Assembly: GCA_030789695.1 (NCBI GenBank)
Contig: CM061141.1
Location: forward strand, 167,407,079-167,471,078
Direction: 5' to 3'
Length of the DNA: 64,000 nt
Origin: Scilla litardierei
Taxonomy: Eukaryota; Streptophyta; Magnoliopsida; Asparagales; Asparagaceae
Shown here: piece by piece, positions 22,635 through 34,729 of the stretch
Layout: each line of letters begins with the position of its first letter
How positions within the stretch are numbered: position 1 is the stretch's first letter
Notes under the pieces: generated by a model
Told to the model about the DNA's origin: nothing
What the model saw: the letters and a program-made list of their open reading frames with translations, nothing else
Databases searched by the model: none
Translations under genes and position numbers: made by a program

Positions 22635-23125
22635 TGTTTGCGTTGTGTTTTACTTTTGTTAGACAGTTGTTTTGTTATCGGTGCGTGGCACCTATACTTT
22701 GCTTTGTTGTTGATGCTTTTGTTGGCCTTGTTCTGGGCCCTTAGACTCTTTTCTTTTAGCCTGGTGGCTTTTCTGGATGTTGGACTTTTGTTGATGTTGG
22801 ACAATTTGTGAGATGTGGAATTTTATTTCAGTCTCTTCTTGTGTTATTATTGTTATTCCTTTGTGGTTACAGGGACCTGCTTATATTTTATTTACGCTTA
22901 TCGGGTTTGGGGCTTCACAGCTCCACTCTCGTGCGGACCTTTTCACGTCTCGCCTCCATTTTAGGGAAGCGGGTCGTGACAGGTTTTAGTGGTGGCCCAT
23001 GCAGGTCATTCTGTAACTGCGATTTTTGGAATAGCGATAATAATATTAGAATGTCCAATAAATTAAGTTCGACGTCTGATGTCGCAAGCTATGAGTCTAA
23101 TCTGATTCGTTCTCTGTGTCATTAG

Positions 23126-26100
23126 ATGGCAGGAAGGCGTTTCACCCGTGGTGGGGGCAGTGGTGCGCTCCCTCATGATGAGGAGCCTGAGCGGGAACCC
23201 ACCAGCGGTGAGATGATGCGGATGCTGTTGCAGATGATGCAAGTGCAGCAGGGCGTGCTTCTACAAGTCCAGAATGCTCCACTTGCTCGAGCTGCCCGGG
23301 CTCTTCCGGATGTTCCTCGCTCTGAGCCTGGAGCGAAGCAATTTCGGGAGCTGGGTCCCGCATATTTTGATGGTTCTGAGGGTCCTCTGGCTGCCGATGA
23401 GTGGATTCGGAACATTGAGGACAATCTGAAGATGGCCAAGATCACCCCGGCTGGATGGGTTGATTTGGCGAAGAGGCAGCTGAAGGATAACGCCAGGAAT
23501 TGGTGGGATGCGGAAGAGAAGTTGTTGGTGGAGCCGATCGTCTGGGCTACCTTCAAGGCCAGATTTGAGGGTGAGTTCTTTCCGAAGGCTGCCAGGGAGG
23601 AGATGCTGCAGCGTTTTATCGATTTGAAGCAGGGGAACTCGTCGGTGGACATGTATCACCAAGAGTTCATGAGGCTGAGTCGGTTTGCACCAAAGATGGT
23701 GCAGGATGCTGAGGAGAGAGCTCAGAGGTTCCTGCAGGGGCTTGCTTCGGAGCTCCAGAGTTTTGTGACCTCTTCTGACCGGGAATCTTATCAGAAGGTT
23801 CTGGTCGCTGCCAAGAGGCAGGAGCTGCTTGTGAACCAGAGGAGAGGGTCTGTTGTTGGTGCTGGGAAGAGGCCTGTGGAACAGGCGAGAGCCGTGGTTA
23901 GACCTGGATTCAGGCCTAATCAGTCTGCTCAGTTTAAGAGGCCGGGAGGGCCTATTCTGAAGACTTGCCATTTCTGCGGCAAGCCTGGCCATATCAAGGA
24001 TCAGTGTCGGAAGTTTTTGGGCCAGTGTCTGGTTTGCGGTGATGCTTCCCATGTCGCGAAGGATTGTCGGCATGCGGGTCAGCTGCGGAGGGCTCCTGTT
24101 GCAGCTCAGCCGTTGCAGCAGCGAGCGTCTGTTCCTGCTGGTCGTGGAGCGGCTCTTGTTCCACAGGGACAGGCTTTTCGGCAGGCTGTTCCGCCGAGGA
24201 GGCAGGCTTTTCTGATGACCGCTGTGGAGAGCGAGGCTGTGGATGAGGTTATCGCAGGTAATCCTCAATCTAGCTGTACTTTCCTAGCTGGTTTTGATTG
24301 TTAGATTGTGTTGTTTGCTTGAACATGGTTGTTTGCTAGACTAGGGTTTGATTGTTAATTGATTGTTAGGTGTGGTTTTGGTGTGCACATTCCCTGCACG
24401 AGTCCTCTTTGACTCTGGTGCGTCGATGTGCATTATTTCTCGGAGCTTTGTGGAGAGGCATTCCTTGTCAACGTCCCCTCTTCCAAAGAGTTGGAATATC
24501 GTCACGGGGAATGGTGTGGTCTCGGTGCATCGTGGTTGCAATTCTTGCTCGTTGGTGGTCTGTGGACATGAGCTTTTCACTGATTTCATCGTCCACGACA
24601 TCATCAACTATGATGCCGTTCTTGGGATGGACTGGCTTGCGAGCTTCTATGCTACGATCGACTGCAGGAGGAAGAAGGTGGTGTTCGAGATTCCCGGACA
24701 TCCAGTGTTTGAGTTCAGTCGTGGTAGCAGTTCGCTTGGTCCTGTCAGATTTCGGGCCAGGCCGGTGGAGGCTGTGGCTATGCAGATGGAGCTGGAGTGG
24801 CCAGCTGTGGTGCGAGATTTTGGCGACGTCTTCCCCGAGGAGATGTCTGGTTTGCCGCCTGATCGAGCTCTGGAATTTTCTATCGATCTTGTTCCAGGTG
24901 CGCAGCCGATTTCGAAGGCGCCGTATCGTATGGCACCTGCAGAATTGGAAGAGTTACGGAAGCAGTTGGATGAGTTATTGCTGAATGGTTATATTAATCC
25001 TAGCGTGTCTCCGTGGGGAGCACCGGTGTTGCTGGTTAAGAAGAAGGATGGTTCGCGTCGCATGTGCGTGGACTATCGGGAGTTGAATGCGGTGACCATT
25101 AAGAATAAATACCCGTTGCCTCGCATTGATGATATTTTTGATCAGCTTGGAGGTTCGAGGGTGTTTTCTAAATTGGATTTGAGGAGTGGTTACCATCAGT
25201 TGAAGGTGAAGAAGGATGATGTTCCGAAGACAGCGTTCAGGACGAAGTATGGACAATATGAGTTCGTGGTTATGCCCTTCGGCGTAACTAACGCGCCCGC
25301 AGTTTTCATGAATCTGATGAACCTGATTTTCTATGACTTTTTGGATAAGTTTGTCGTTATCTTTATTGACGACATTCTGATCTATTCGAAGTCGGAGGAA
25401 GAGCATGCCTCACACTTAAGGACGGTGTTGGAGATTTTGAGGAAGCATCGTTTGTATGCTAAGTTTTCGAAGTGCGAGTTTTGGCTGGATCGAGTTGCTT
25501 TTCTCGGGCATGTGGTGACTGGAGATGGTATTTCTGTGGATCCCGAGAAGATTAGGGCCATCGGGGAATGGCCGGTTCCGTCGTCTGCATCTGAGATTCG
25601 GAGTTTCCTTGGACTTGCTGGTTATTATCGGCGATTCATTAAGGACTTTTCTCGTATTGCTGAGCCGATGACCAGGTTGACGCGGAAGGATGTTGCTTAT
25701 GTTTGGTCGGGTGATTGTGAGAGTGCTTTTGGTATTTTGAAGGAGAGGTTGACGACTGCCCCTATTCTTGTCGTGCCTGATCGCAGCGGTGGATTTGAGA
25801 TCTTTTGCGATGCTTCTGGCAAGGGTCTCGGTTGTGTGTTGCATCAGCATGGGCATGTGGTGGCGTATGCGTCCCGTCAGCTTAAGGTTCATGAGAAGAA
25901 TTATCCGACGCATGATTTGGAGTTGGCTGCCGTTGTGTTTGCTCTTAAGATTTGGAGGCACTTCCTGCTGAGTGAGAAAGTGAAGATTTTCACCGATCAC
26001 AAAAGCTTGAAGTATATTTTCACTCAGAAGGAGCTCAACATGCGACAGCGTCGATGGTTGGAGCTTATGGTGGATTATGAGATTGATTTACAGTTTCACC

Positions 26101-27764
26101 CTGGCAAGGTGAATGTGGTTCCGGATGCTTTGAGTAGGCTTCCAGCGGTGATGCTTTTGACCTCGCAGTGGAGATTGCAGCAGGATTTTTGCGAGTCTGG
26201 CGTGGAGATTGTTCTTCCTGGAGAGGCTTCGTCGTTGATGTACATGCAGGTACAGTCGACAATCGTGGATCGGATTAAGGCTGGCCAGGCCGAGGATCCG
26301 AAGCTGGTGAGGATTCGGGAGCAGGTGGAAGCCGGTCTGCGGACTGACTTTTTGGTTCATGAGGATGGCTCGCTGAGGTTTGGAGCCAGGTTGTGTGTGC
26401 CAGCCGGGGATATCAGAGAGGAGCTGATGGTGGAGGCACACAGTTCGCCGTATTCTGTGCATCCTGGTGGCACCAAGATGTACCAGGATCTTCGTCTGAA
26501 TTATTGGTGGCATGGTATGAAGAGGAGCGTGGCTCAGAGTGTAGCCAAGTGCTTGGTTTGCCAGCAAGTGAGGGCGGAGCATCAGCGTTCGGCCGGGTTG
26601 CTACAACCGCTTCCGATTCCGGAGTGGAAGTGGCAGCACATCACTATGGATTTCGTGACTGGACTACCTCGGAGTCCGAAGCAGAATGACGCGATTTGGG
26701 TGATCGTAGATCGATTGACCAAATCTGCGCACTTTATTCCGTTCCGAGTAGGACAGTCCACTGAGGCGCTAGCGAGGAGATATATGGAGGTAAAATTCTT
26801 TTTACTCTCCGTTTTATTTCCTTTTCCTAGTTTGGATAGTGATGTAACGTGAATCGTGCAGGAGGTTGTGCGACTTCACGGAGTCCCCGTGAGTATCGTG
26901 TCTGACAGAGACATGAGGTTCACGTCTCAGTTCTGGCAGAGTTTGCAGAAGAGCTTGGGTACGCGTCTGAGTTTCAGTACGGCATACCATCCGCAGACGG
27001 ATGGCCAGTCCGAGAGGACGATTCAGATTTTGGAGGACATGCTGAGGGCGTGCATGTTGGATTTCAAGGGTTCGTGGGAGGACCATCTGCATTTGGTGGA
27101 GTTCTCTTACAACAACAGCTTCCAGGCGAGTATTGGCATGGCGCCTTTCGCCGCTCTTTATGGGAGGAAATGTCGATCGCCATTGAGTTGGGATGACGTT
27201 GGTGATCGGGAGTTGTTGGGGCCTGAGTTGATCGTGGAGGCCGTGGATATCGTCAGGAATATTCGGGAGAGGTTGAGGATTGCTCAGGACCGTTTTAAGC
27301 ATTGGGCGGATGCTAAACGTCGTCCTTTGGAGTTTCAGCCGGGCGACCATGTGTTCTTGAAGATTTCCCCGAATCGTGGTGTGATTCTTTTCGGGAAGCG
27401 TGGGAAGTTGAGCCCGCGATGCATTGGACCATTTGATGTTTTGGAGAGGGTTGGCGAGGTAGCTTATCGCTTGGCCTTGCCACCATCTTTGGAAGGAGTT
27501 CACAATGTTTTCCATGTGTCGCAGCTTCATCGATACATTAGCGATCCGTCTCATGCCGTGGATTTCTCGGAGATCACCGTTCGCCCCGATATGACGTATG
27601 ACCAGCATCCAGTGCAGATTCTGGACAGGCGTCAGAAATCGCTTCGGAACAAGATTGTCAATCTTGTGAGGGTGATGTGGCGACACGGTTCGTCGGGAGA
27701 GTCCACTTGGGAGAGAGAAGATGAGATGCGAGAGCGTTTCCCACTTTTGTTTCCGGACTCGTGA
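23126..27764 (+). CDS. Chromovirus gag-pol polyprotein, three exons
   Basis: Exons 23126-24257, 24370-26789 and 26862-27764 join in frame to 1484 residues. Gag: [25 protein letters not shown], two knuckles [14 protein letters not shown] (about 281) and [14 protein letters not shown] (about 301). Protease: VLFDSGAS (DSG about 392). [42 protein letters not shown] (about 709). RNase [24 protein letters not shown]. Integrase: H-H-C-C region around [12 protein letters not shown]...CLVCQQ, then [10 protein letters not shown] (Asp about 1138), [20 protein letters not shown]. The C-terminal chromodomain-like [10 protein letters not shown]...STWEREDEM may direct integration to heterochromatin. No stop or frameshift remains, so it could be active. 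Expression presumably from the LTR TATA. Confidence 0.92.
24258..24369 (+). other. Candidate spliceosomal intron 1 in chromovirus gag-pol (112 bp)
   Basis: CAG|GTAATC ... TTGTTAG|GTGTGG, T-rich, contains stops. Removal joins phase-1 ends to give EVIAG-VVLVC, the conserved run-in to the protease DSG motif. Exon coding phase fits exactly. Confidence 0.75.
26790..26861 (+). other. Candidate spliceosomal intron 2 in chromovirus integrase (72 bp)
   Basis: GGAG|GTAAAATT ... TCGTGCAG|GAGG, pyrimidine-rich with stops. Removal (phase 0) joins RRYME to [17 protein letters not shown], restoring a segment conserved in gypsy integrases between the first and second catalytic Asp. Confidence 0.8.
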
Positions 27765-27810
27765 GTTTTCGGAAATTCCGAGGACGGAATTTTTCTTAAG
27801 TTGGGGAGGA
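27765..27810 (+). other. Chromovirus 3' tail and polypurine tract
   Basis: After the stop, CCGAGGACGGAATTTTTC then AGTTGGGGAGGA abutting the LTR. The purine run would prime plus-strand synthesis. Confidence 0.85.
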
Positions 27811-30330
27811 TGTAACGACTGCTTTTCATGTATCTGGATTTTATATATTATAATATATGTTTTGGTGGATTTTCTCCTCGTGTGTGGTTTTCGTCTCCGT
27901 AGCTTTCATTTTCGATCGTTTCGTCGTGATTTCTTGTTTCTTCCTTAGGATCGTCGATTTCGAAGTATGTCATTCGTGACGGACTTCATAACGGTCGTAT
28001 CTAACTATTAGATCAAGCCTAGAAGTCTTAGGAATCGATCCCGGGGCCCCGCGCTCCGTATCGGAACTTTTGGTGCTCATTAGCCGGTGTAAGAAGGGCC
28101 ACCGACCGACTAGATGACGATCCAGTCGGTCGGCAATCCTTCTTGGACCGACTAGTTGGCTTTCTAAAATTGTTCAGGAGTTACTGTTTATCGTTAGTCG
28201 GTCTAAGAACGTTGGTTGACCGACTAGGTTGCAAACTAGTCGGTCAGCAATGCTTCTTGAACCGACTAACACATCATCTTATTTTGTATCAGTTATTGTT
28301 CACTCTTAGTCGGTCTAAGAACGTTCATCGACCGACTAGATGCTAAACTAGTCGGTCAGTATTTGTTCATGGACCGACTAACTCTAAAATCCTATTTTCG
28401 TTCAGGAGTTACTGTTTACACTTAGTCGGTCTGCGTTGGTCGACCGACCGACTAGTTGCCAAACTAGTCGGTCAGTGGTTGTTCTTTGACCGACTAACCA
28501 GTGTTAAAACCCTAATTTCTGGGCAGCCGCCAGCCCAACCTATTTATACCCAACCCGAACAACTTCTTCTTCTCCAACACGACCCTAAGCCCTAGTTTCT
28601 TCCCCTCTAAGCCCCCATCTTCCTCCAAGCTTCAATCCTCCATTCCAAGCCCTAAATCCATCATCCAATCCATCCATTCACTCCAACTACTTCTCATTTT
28701 CCCCAAAATCTCACCAAAACCCATCAAATCCCCAAATCCCCCAAAACCCTAGTTTCCCCAATCTTCTCCAATCTTTTCCAGATCTGATCCTAGGGTTCCC
28801 CGGAGTGTTTCTTCCGCCTCCTCTCGGTAAGAAATCGATCTACCGTTGTTTTCATAACTTATTTATATTTTTATGAAACCCTAATTAAATTCATGTGTTT
28901 GGTGTTTGTTTCCCCATAACATCGATTCCCCCGTAGTTAGCATCCGTGAGACGAGGTTGATCGTCATCCCCGGTGCTAGGCAAGTGAAACTTGCCACTTA
29001 GGGTTTAGGCCATGTTTTAGGCCATTTTCTTGTTATAGGCGTAAAAGAGGCTAGGCGACGAAATGATACTCGCCTAGGCGCAAATTGGGGAATTAGCTTG
29101 ACAACGAAGCTAATTCCGACATTTAGCATGTTGCACAAATACCATGTCATGTTTACTTTCCATTAACGGTACGCAAATTAAATGTCATGTCATTGCATTG
29201 TTTTGGTGATCACGTGATTGCGTAGCTTTGCTACACTACTTGTGTTACCTGGCTCGTGTTCCAGAAGCGAGCCCTGTAGTTGGAAACCCCAACGCTCGAT
29301 ATATTGAATTGTGAACTAAGAAACAAGCTCTCGTGCGGGGCAACCCTGGCTCACTTGCTGGGCTCATGTTCAGGGACCCTGGCTTGTTTAGTGCGGGATG
29401 GGGTGAGGGTTAAGCGGCCATTCAACTGGGAGTCTGTTTGATCAACAACTGCAGTTGTAAGGCGTAAACTCTTTGGGGTGGGGTAGTGTTTGGGGCCGAT
29501 CGGACTGACATGCTAGCCATTCAGCGAAGGGCGCAAACATCTATAAAACAACCGTGAAATGTGAATTGTGTTTAGTGCCGATCGGTCTGAAATGCTTGCC
29601 ATTCAGCGAAGGGCATAAACACCTACAAAATGTGAATTGATTGAGATTGATAGTAGCGTGGCTACTCTTGTCTTGTCTTGTCTTGTCTTGTCTTGTCCCG
29701 ATGATTGTTCTCTCGTACAAATCGTCTTGCCATGTTTTAAAAATTGTGCACTCATGTTATAACTGCCATGTCATGCATACTAAACTGCTAGGTTGCTAGT
29801 CGCCTTACTTTCAGTTTCCTTGCCCAAGTCTTTTAGACTTGCTGACATGTGCCCCTTTACTCTTTTGGGTGACACATGTTAGATCCCGAGCCCGAGTACC
29901 TCGTTGAGGACGAGGTGTTTGCTGACGCCGAGCCCGAGCCTGTGTTTGACGGGGAGTACGTGGACACTGGGGACCAGTCCTAGTGTTTGCGTTGTGTTTT
30001 ACTTTTGTTAGACAGTTGTTTTGTTATCGGTGCGTGGCACCTATACTTTGCTTTGTTGTTGATGCTTTTGTTGGCCTTGTTCTGGGCCCTTAGACTCTTT
30101 TCTTTTAGCCTGGTGGCTTTTCTGGATGTTGGACTTTTGTTGATGTTGGACAATTTGTGAGATGTGGAATTTTATTTCAGTCTCTTCTTGTGTTATTATT
30201 GTTATTCCTTTGTGGTTACAGGGACCTGCTTATATTTTATTTACGCTTATCGGGTTTGGGACTTCACAGCTCCACTCTCGTGCGGACCTTTTCACGTCTC
30301 GCCTCCATTTTAGGGAAGCGGGTCGTGACA
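27811..30330 (+). repeat. Chromovirus 3' LTR
   Basis: 2520 bp; carries a second copy of the quartet array (28080-28497), TATA, hairpins and acidic ORF. Differences from the 5' LTR are few; one restores TTAGTCGGTC where the 5' LTR has TTAATCGGTC (21073). Confidence 0.95.
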
Positions 30331-31488
30331 CCTGTCGTGCCACCCTCTGATCCCCTCATTCCCATTTGCCGAGATGACTTGTGCTTGGCAAAGTTTCACT
30401 CTCTCCTAGGGATCAAACTTCTTAGAGAGCGATATATTGTTTTCCCGCTTTCACAGCTGAGAGATTATCTGAGATCCTCTCTGCCACCCGATTGGCTGAC
30501 TTCTTTCGCTTCTCTCAGAGCGAATCTCCTCGGGCTTATCAATTTTTGGTTACGCTGTTCTATGCTAACCACATTCACGAATCACGGTGAGTATGCTTCC
30601 ACCGGCGTTATTGACACTGTTGTCTAGGGACTCCCATTCGCATTGATCCCACTCTTTTAGGGACCATCCTTAGGATTCCCTCCACTGGATCCCTTCCCTA
30701 TGATATCTCCATTTCAGATATTGATGAGCTTGATCAGTCTGTCCTTCGGGATATGTTCCGTGTGATATCCTCTGCTCTATCTTCTGGTGTTAGGTCGTCC
30801 ATGTTCTCGGCAGGGGTTGGGCTGTTTACCTTGTGGTGAAGTCCAACATCTGCCGAAGTACGGATCTTCTGACCAGCCTTCCCAGGAGATACTTAGGTGT
30901 ATGTAAGCGATCTTCTCTTGCATATCCGTGAACTGGGCCAGCGTCCTCCTTGATAGGATGAACAAGGCCAAGTTCACTTCTGCTTCCTCCCATATTCCTT
31001 ACGGTGGTCCTCTTACACTTGTTTTTCGTCATTTTGGGATTGACTTGTCTTCATACGAGCCCGTGCCTTTTGGTCCTCTTCTAGATGCTTCTGCAAAGTC
31101 GAAGTCTTCTTCGGTTCTGCAGTCTGCATCTAAGAAGAGGAAATCCACTTCTGCTCCGTCTTCCTCCACGGTCCCTCCTGCAGACCAGCCATCTACCTCT
31201 GCTCCACCCTCTCATGACATGCTGTTTGAGATGGTTTCTGGTCTGTATGAGTTGGCGTTTCTGTCATTTCAGCATCAGGGTATGCCTTTCCCTGAGCACC
31301 TCAGGTGTTTTGTTCCTCCTCAGCCTCGTCAGCTTCCACCTCCAGTCATCACTGAGATTATCTTGCACCTTGGCGTAGCTGCTATTCAGGGTGTTGCTGC
31401 TGCTGCTGCTCCTCCAGAGGATACCCCTGCTGATCCAGAGTCAGTTTCATCTGCTGTTGCTCCTCGAGACACTCACCCTGAGACCTAG
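30331..31488 (+). pseudogene. E2 third (env-like) ORF, main part
   Basis: Continues the ORF begun at 20184. Recognisable pieces: FHSLLGIKLLRERY, LRDYLRSSLPPDWL, and NWASVLLDRMNKAK...IPYGGPLTLVFRHFGIDLS, resembling the 'putative plant transposon protein' domain found in ORFs downstream of pol in SIRE and Athila elements (from memory of the family). Frame changes and stops occur at about 30600-30930. From 30928 to 31488 one frame is open: a Ser/Pro-rich region, a helix-rich LFEMVSGLYELAFL region, and an Ala/Pro-rich end. No membrane segment seen. Role unknown. Confidence 0.6.
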
Positions 31489-31655
31489 ATTTTTTTGGTT
31501 AGGGTTGGTGGTTGTTCATTGTATGTTTGATGGATATTTTTGTGTAGTGATGTTATATGGAGGATTATGATGTATTTTGTTCTTTTTGAGACGCATGTTG
31601 TATTTTTTAATCATCTTGATGAACATGGTGATGTTTATATAACTTGTACTCATGT

Positions 31656-31686
<31 letters not shown>

Positions 31687-32299
31687 TGATATTTCAGTTT
31701 ATTTGTTTGTTTCACACATTGTAAAATTATTTATCATATCTGTGTGAATTTTGCGATATTGTCTCCATATATGCTATACTCTACATGTAATGTGATTTGA
31801 GACAATGTGTTTTCTTCGTGTATCTCAAATGTTGATATTGGACTTCCATTCCTCTGAGCACCAAAGTTTATGATTTGGTTTTATGAGTTTTTGATTTATA
31901 TATCTTTAAACTCTTGATTTTGTTACTATGTCTTATTTAGAACGATTGTTATTGTAATTTTTACTCCCACCTTTTGGATAATGCCATAGGGGGATAGAAA
32001 TAAACATATAGATTCATAATGAATGTGCTAAGTATATACTAATAACACTTGAATCTAAGATTGAAGTTGCCTTAGATTCAGGGGGAGTAAGATACAATGA
32101 ATAGGGATTTTAAATCCTAGATTTCATGAATTCATTTCATTCATGCATATCTTACTCATTTGCTTCAATTGATATATAGATGCCCCAATATTTATTGACT
32201 AACTTGATTGGCATCTATGTAGGGGGAGTAAGTTTTCGTTAAGCACAATTATTTATCTTTTTGTTTATGTTTGTTTGTCATCATCAAAAAGCTGGAGAA
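31489..32299 (+). other. E2 3' untranslated region with (CA)n and polypurine-like tract
   Basis: AT-rich. A (CA)12 microsatellite spans 31663-31686. GGGGGAGTAAG words recur (near 32081 and 32222). AAAAAGCTGGAGAA (32286-32299) abuts the LTR and is a mutated form of the AAAAAGGGGGAGAA tract seen in E3. Confidence 0.75.
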
Positions 32300-34126
32300 T
32301 GTTGAGTATTGGACTTCTCCCTACTTGGTGTTAATGATGAGCAAACATAAATATTTGTGACTAATCCCCTATTTTGCAGTTAATCCATTGCCTAAGCTTA
32401 TTATGAAGATCTACTTGCAATGGATGACACTCAAAGATCAATGAAGGCAAATGAAATGGATTGGATGATCGTAGATGGTGATTGAAGCTCCTAGAAGACT
32501 TCAAGCTCATGCGTTGGATAGAAGAGAGAGTTCGTCAAATGTAACTTTCTTCTTTCTTTTCTAGTATGTAGCTTAGAAGTCAAACTTTGTTGGAGCACAC
32601 ACACATCTTCTTTTCAGTCTTAGGATATCATTAGATCAACCTTCCTTAGACTCCAATTCATTTCAATCTAGATTGTGCATGTCATGTTTATAACAGTCGA
32701 CTGCTGGACGTTTTACAATCGCCTGTCTCAAAAACAGTCGACTGTGTTTTGTTCTACAGTCGCCTGTTATGCACAAACTTTTACAGTCTAGTTTTAGGCT
32801 TCTCTGGTTTAACTCTCGCAGGTGACTTTTGAATGATTCACAGGCGCTTGTCCAAGTGACAGTCGACTGTGTTTTGTTAATCAGTCGCCTATCTATCTTT
32901 AGCCCAAATTCTATTAGTTTGTTTATTCTGGCCAGTCAACTTATGTTGGATTTACAATCGACTGTCCAATGGAACAGTCGACTGTCAATGCTTCAACAGT
33001 CGTCTGTCTGTGAACCTATTTGATGTCTCAACTCTCTGGAAAATCTCAGGGTTTTGACAGTCGTCTGTAGAAGGAATTACAGTCGCCTGTTCAGATTAAC
33101 AGTCGACTGTGTTCTCTTCATCAGTCGTCTGTCCTGTTCTCCCAGACGTTTTCCAGAATTCTTCAACTTACCCATCTTCGGCAAGTCGCCTATAGTAGGA
33201 TTTACAGTCGCGTGTTGGTTCAACAGTCGACTGTTTATGCCTCATCAGTCGACTGTCCACGTTGTAAGTTACCGTTATGAATTCTCACCTACCCTCTTTG
33301 ACTGTGCAGCAGTCGACTGTGCATTTGTTAACAGTCGACTGTCGAGGGCCCATATTCTATCCGTTGAGTTTTTTCTCACGAATTTTAAAGGGGTTTTTGC
33401 TGTTTTCGGTTGAAGGGTTTGAGAAACCTATTTAAAGAGCCTCTACTGTTCCATTGAGAGGCTAATTATCTACCAACTCTCTTGCTAATAGATTCAAGCT
33501 TTCATTCTCTTTAGATCAAAGCTCTCAAGCTCTAAAGCCCTAAGAATTTCATTCTTCAATCTCTTGCTCTCCAACCTAGAACCAAAGAGATATCTTCTAG
33601 GCATTTGGTGCAGTCAAGAGAAAGGGCTTTTCTCTCTTCCAATAGAGTCTTCTCAACACACAACACACTTCTCCTTCAAGTTATACTTCAAGGCATAGGT
33701 GATTGTAAGTGTTGCTTAATTTCATATTTCATAACTTTTGTTATTTGAATTTACTCTTGGGTTGTGAGAGTGGTTTGCTTGCTCCCAAGTTGTGGGAGTC
33801 AAGGTCAATCGATTGTATTTCGATCTCACTTATAGGGTTGCTACAAGTGGGGTTTAAGGAAATCTCAAGTTTGGGTTCTAACTTGAGTATCCGGTTGTTA
33901 ACCGGGTGGAAGGGACGTAGGATTACTGGGAACAAGTCGGGAAGTGACTTGGGTAATCCGAACCCTTGAAACATCCTTGCGTTTGCATTTGTTTCAATTT
34001 GGGTTTATTTTCTATTCCGCACTATTTGTTGGTTAGGAATTTAAATTGGTGTAATTATCTTTTTAAATTGCATATACAATATTCAACACACCTTCTAGTG
34101 TTTTTCCCATAGCCAGGGTCCTTACA
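32300..34126 (+). repeat. E2 3' LTR
   Basis: 1827 bp, partner of 4491-6314. Its palindrome array spans 32694-33341 with the same quartet layout; several words degenerate in one LTR are perfect in the other. Confidence 0.93.
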
Positions 34127-34729
34127 TGGTTTAGCATGGAAAACAGTAAGGGTGGTTTAATACTAGCGAATCATGGAATAAACCTTTCCAAGGAGATATT
34201 TCCAAAAACTGACTTGGAAAAGGAACGCATGAGTAAGATCCCATATGCTTTGGTAGTAGGATCTATCATGTATTCCATGATCTGTACAAGACCCGATGTC
34301 GCTTATGCACTAGGTGCAGTAAGTCGATATCGGTTTAACCCTGGAGAAGAACACTGTAGAGCAGTCAAGATAATTCTTAAGTACTTAGGAAGGATTAAAG
34401 ACTTGGTCTTTATTTATAGAAGTGAAGAGCTCAAGGTAGAAGGCTTCACAGATTCCAGCTTTCAGAGTGATATAGATGATAGCAAATCGATCTCTGGATA
34501 TGTTTTCACTCTCAACGGAGGAGCAGTCAGTTGGAGGAGTTCCAAACAAGATATTGTTGCAGACTTCACGATGGAGGCCGAATACATAGCAGCCAACGAT
34601 GCGGCAAAGGAAGCAGTCTGGATGAGAAAGTTCATAAACCAGCTGGGAGTGGTACCTGCAATTGAAGATCCAATACCGATGTATTGCGACACTAATGCAA
34701 CCATCAATCTGGTTCAAGAACCAAGATTC
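34127..34729 (+). pseudogene. E1 copia pol, second segment (RT C-terminal part, RNase H start)
   Basis: In-frame continuation of the segment ending at 4490: SMENSKGG, RIPYA-like SKIPYALVVGSIMYSM, CTRPDVAYALG, then RNase H with VEGFTDSSFQSD and ADFTMEAEYIAA. It ends in NLVQEPRF at 34729, where E3 inserted; GATTC at 34725-34729 is the target duplication. Confidence 0.93.

Larger units (their letters stand above)
20462..22981 (+). repeat. Chromovirus 5' LTR
   Basis: Starts TGTAACGACTGC, ends GCGGGTCGTGACA. Order: palindrome array 20731-21148, TATA 21191, leader, a (CTTGT)n tract near 22317-22347, double hairpin 22476-22533, a 35-codon acidic ORF 22527-22634, and the terminus. Confidence 0.95.
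20462..30330 (+). mobile_element. Chromovirus (Ty3/gypsy, Tekay/Del-like), apparently intact
   Basis: LTRs of 2520 bp each (20462-22981, 27811-30330) with TG...CA ends and perfect duplication CCTGT (20457-20461, 30331-30335). About eight substitutions between LTRs by eye, so a recent insertion. Internal: gag, protease, RT, RNase H, integrase and a C-terminal chromodomain-like segment, all open if two short GT-AG introns are removed. A GAGGACGGAATTTTT...TTGGGGAGGA tail before the 3' LTR is typical of plant chromoviruses. It lies in the third ORF of E2. Confidence 0.95.
4491..34126 (+). mobile_element. E2: SIRE/Maximus-like Ty1/copia element inserted in E1 pol
   Basis: LTRs 4491-6314 and 32300-34126 start TGTTGAGTATTGG and end in TACA/TATA. 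Flanking 5-mers are CGGTT (4486-4490) and TGGTT (34127-34131), one mismatch, and E1 pol continues across. Inside are an initiator tRNA-Met primer site, gag, pol, a third downstream ORF and a polypurine-like tract. Gag plus pol plus third ORF with TGTTGAG LTRs fits the SIRE/Maximus lineage. Two further elements lie inside it (12250-19689 and 20462-30330). Coding parts are broken by several stops and frameshifts. Confidence 0.93.

Noticed and set aside
23142..27686. Long minus-strand ORFs opposite chromovirus gag-pol
   Set aside because: Shadow frames of a conserved plus-strand coding sequence; no motif of their own.
30331..31488. True retroviral envelope gene
   Set aside because: No signal peptide, fusion peptide or membrane anchor visible; 'env-like' reflects position only.
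31663..31686. (CA)n as a functional site
   Set aside because: Ordinary microsatellite in an untranslated region.
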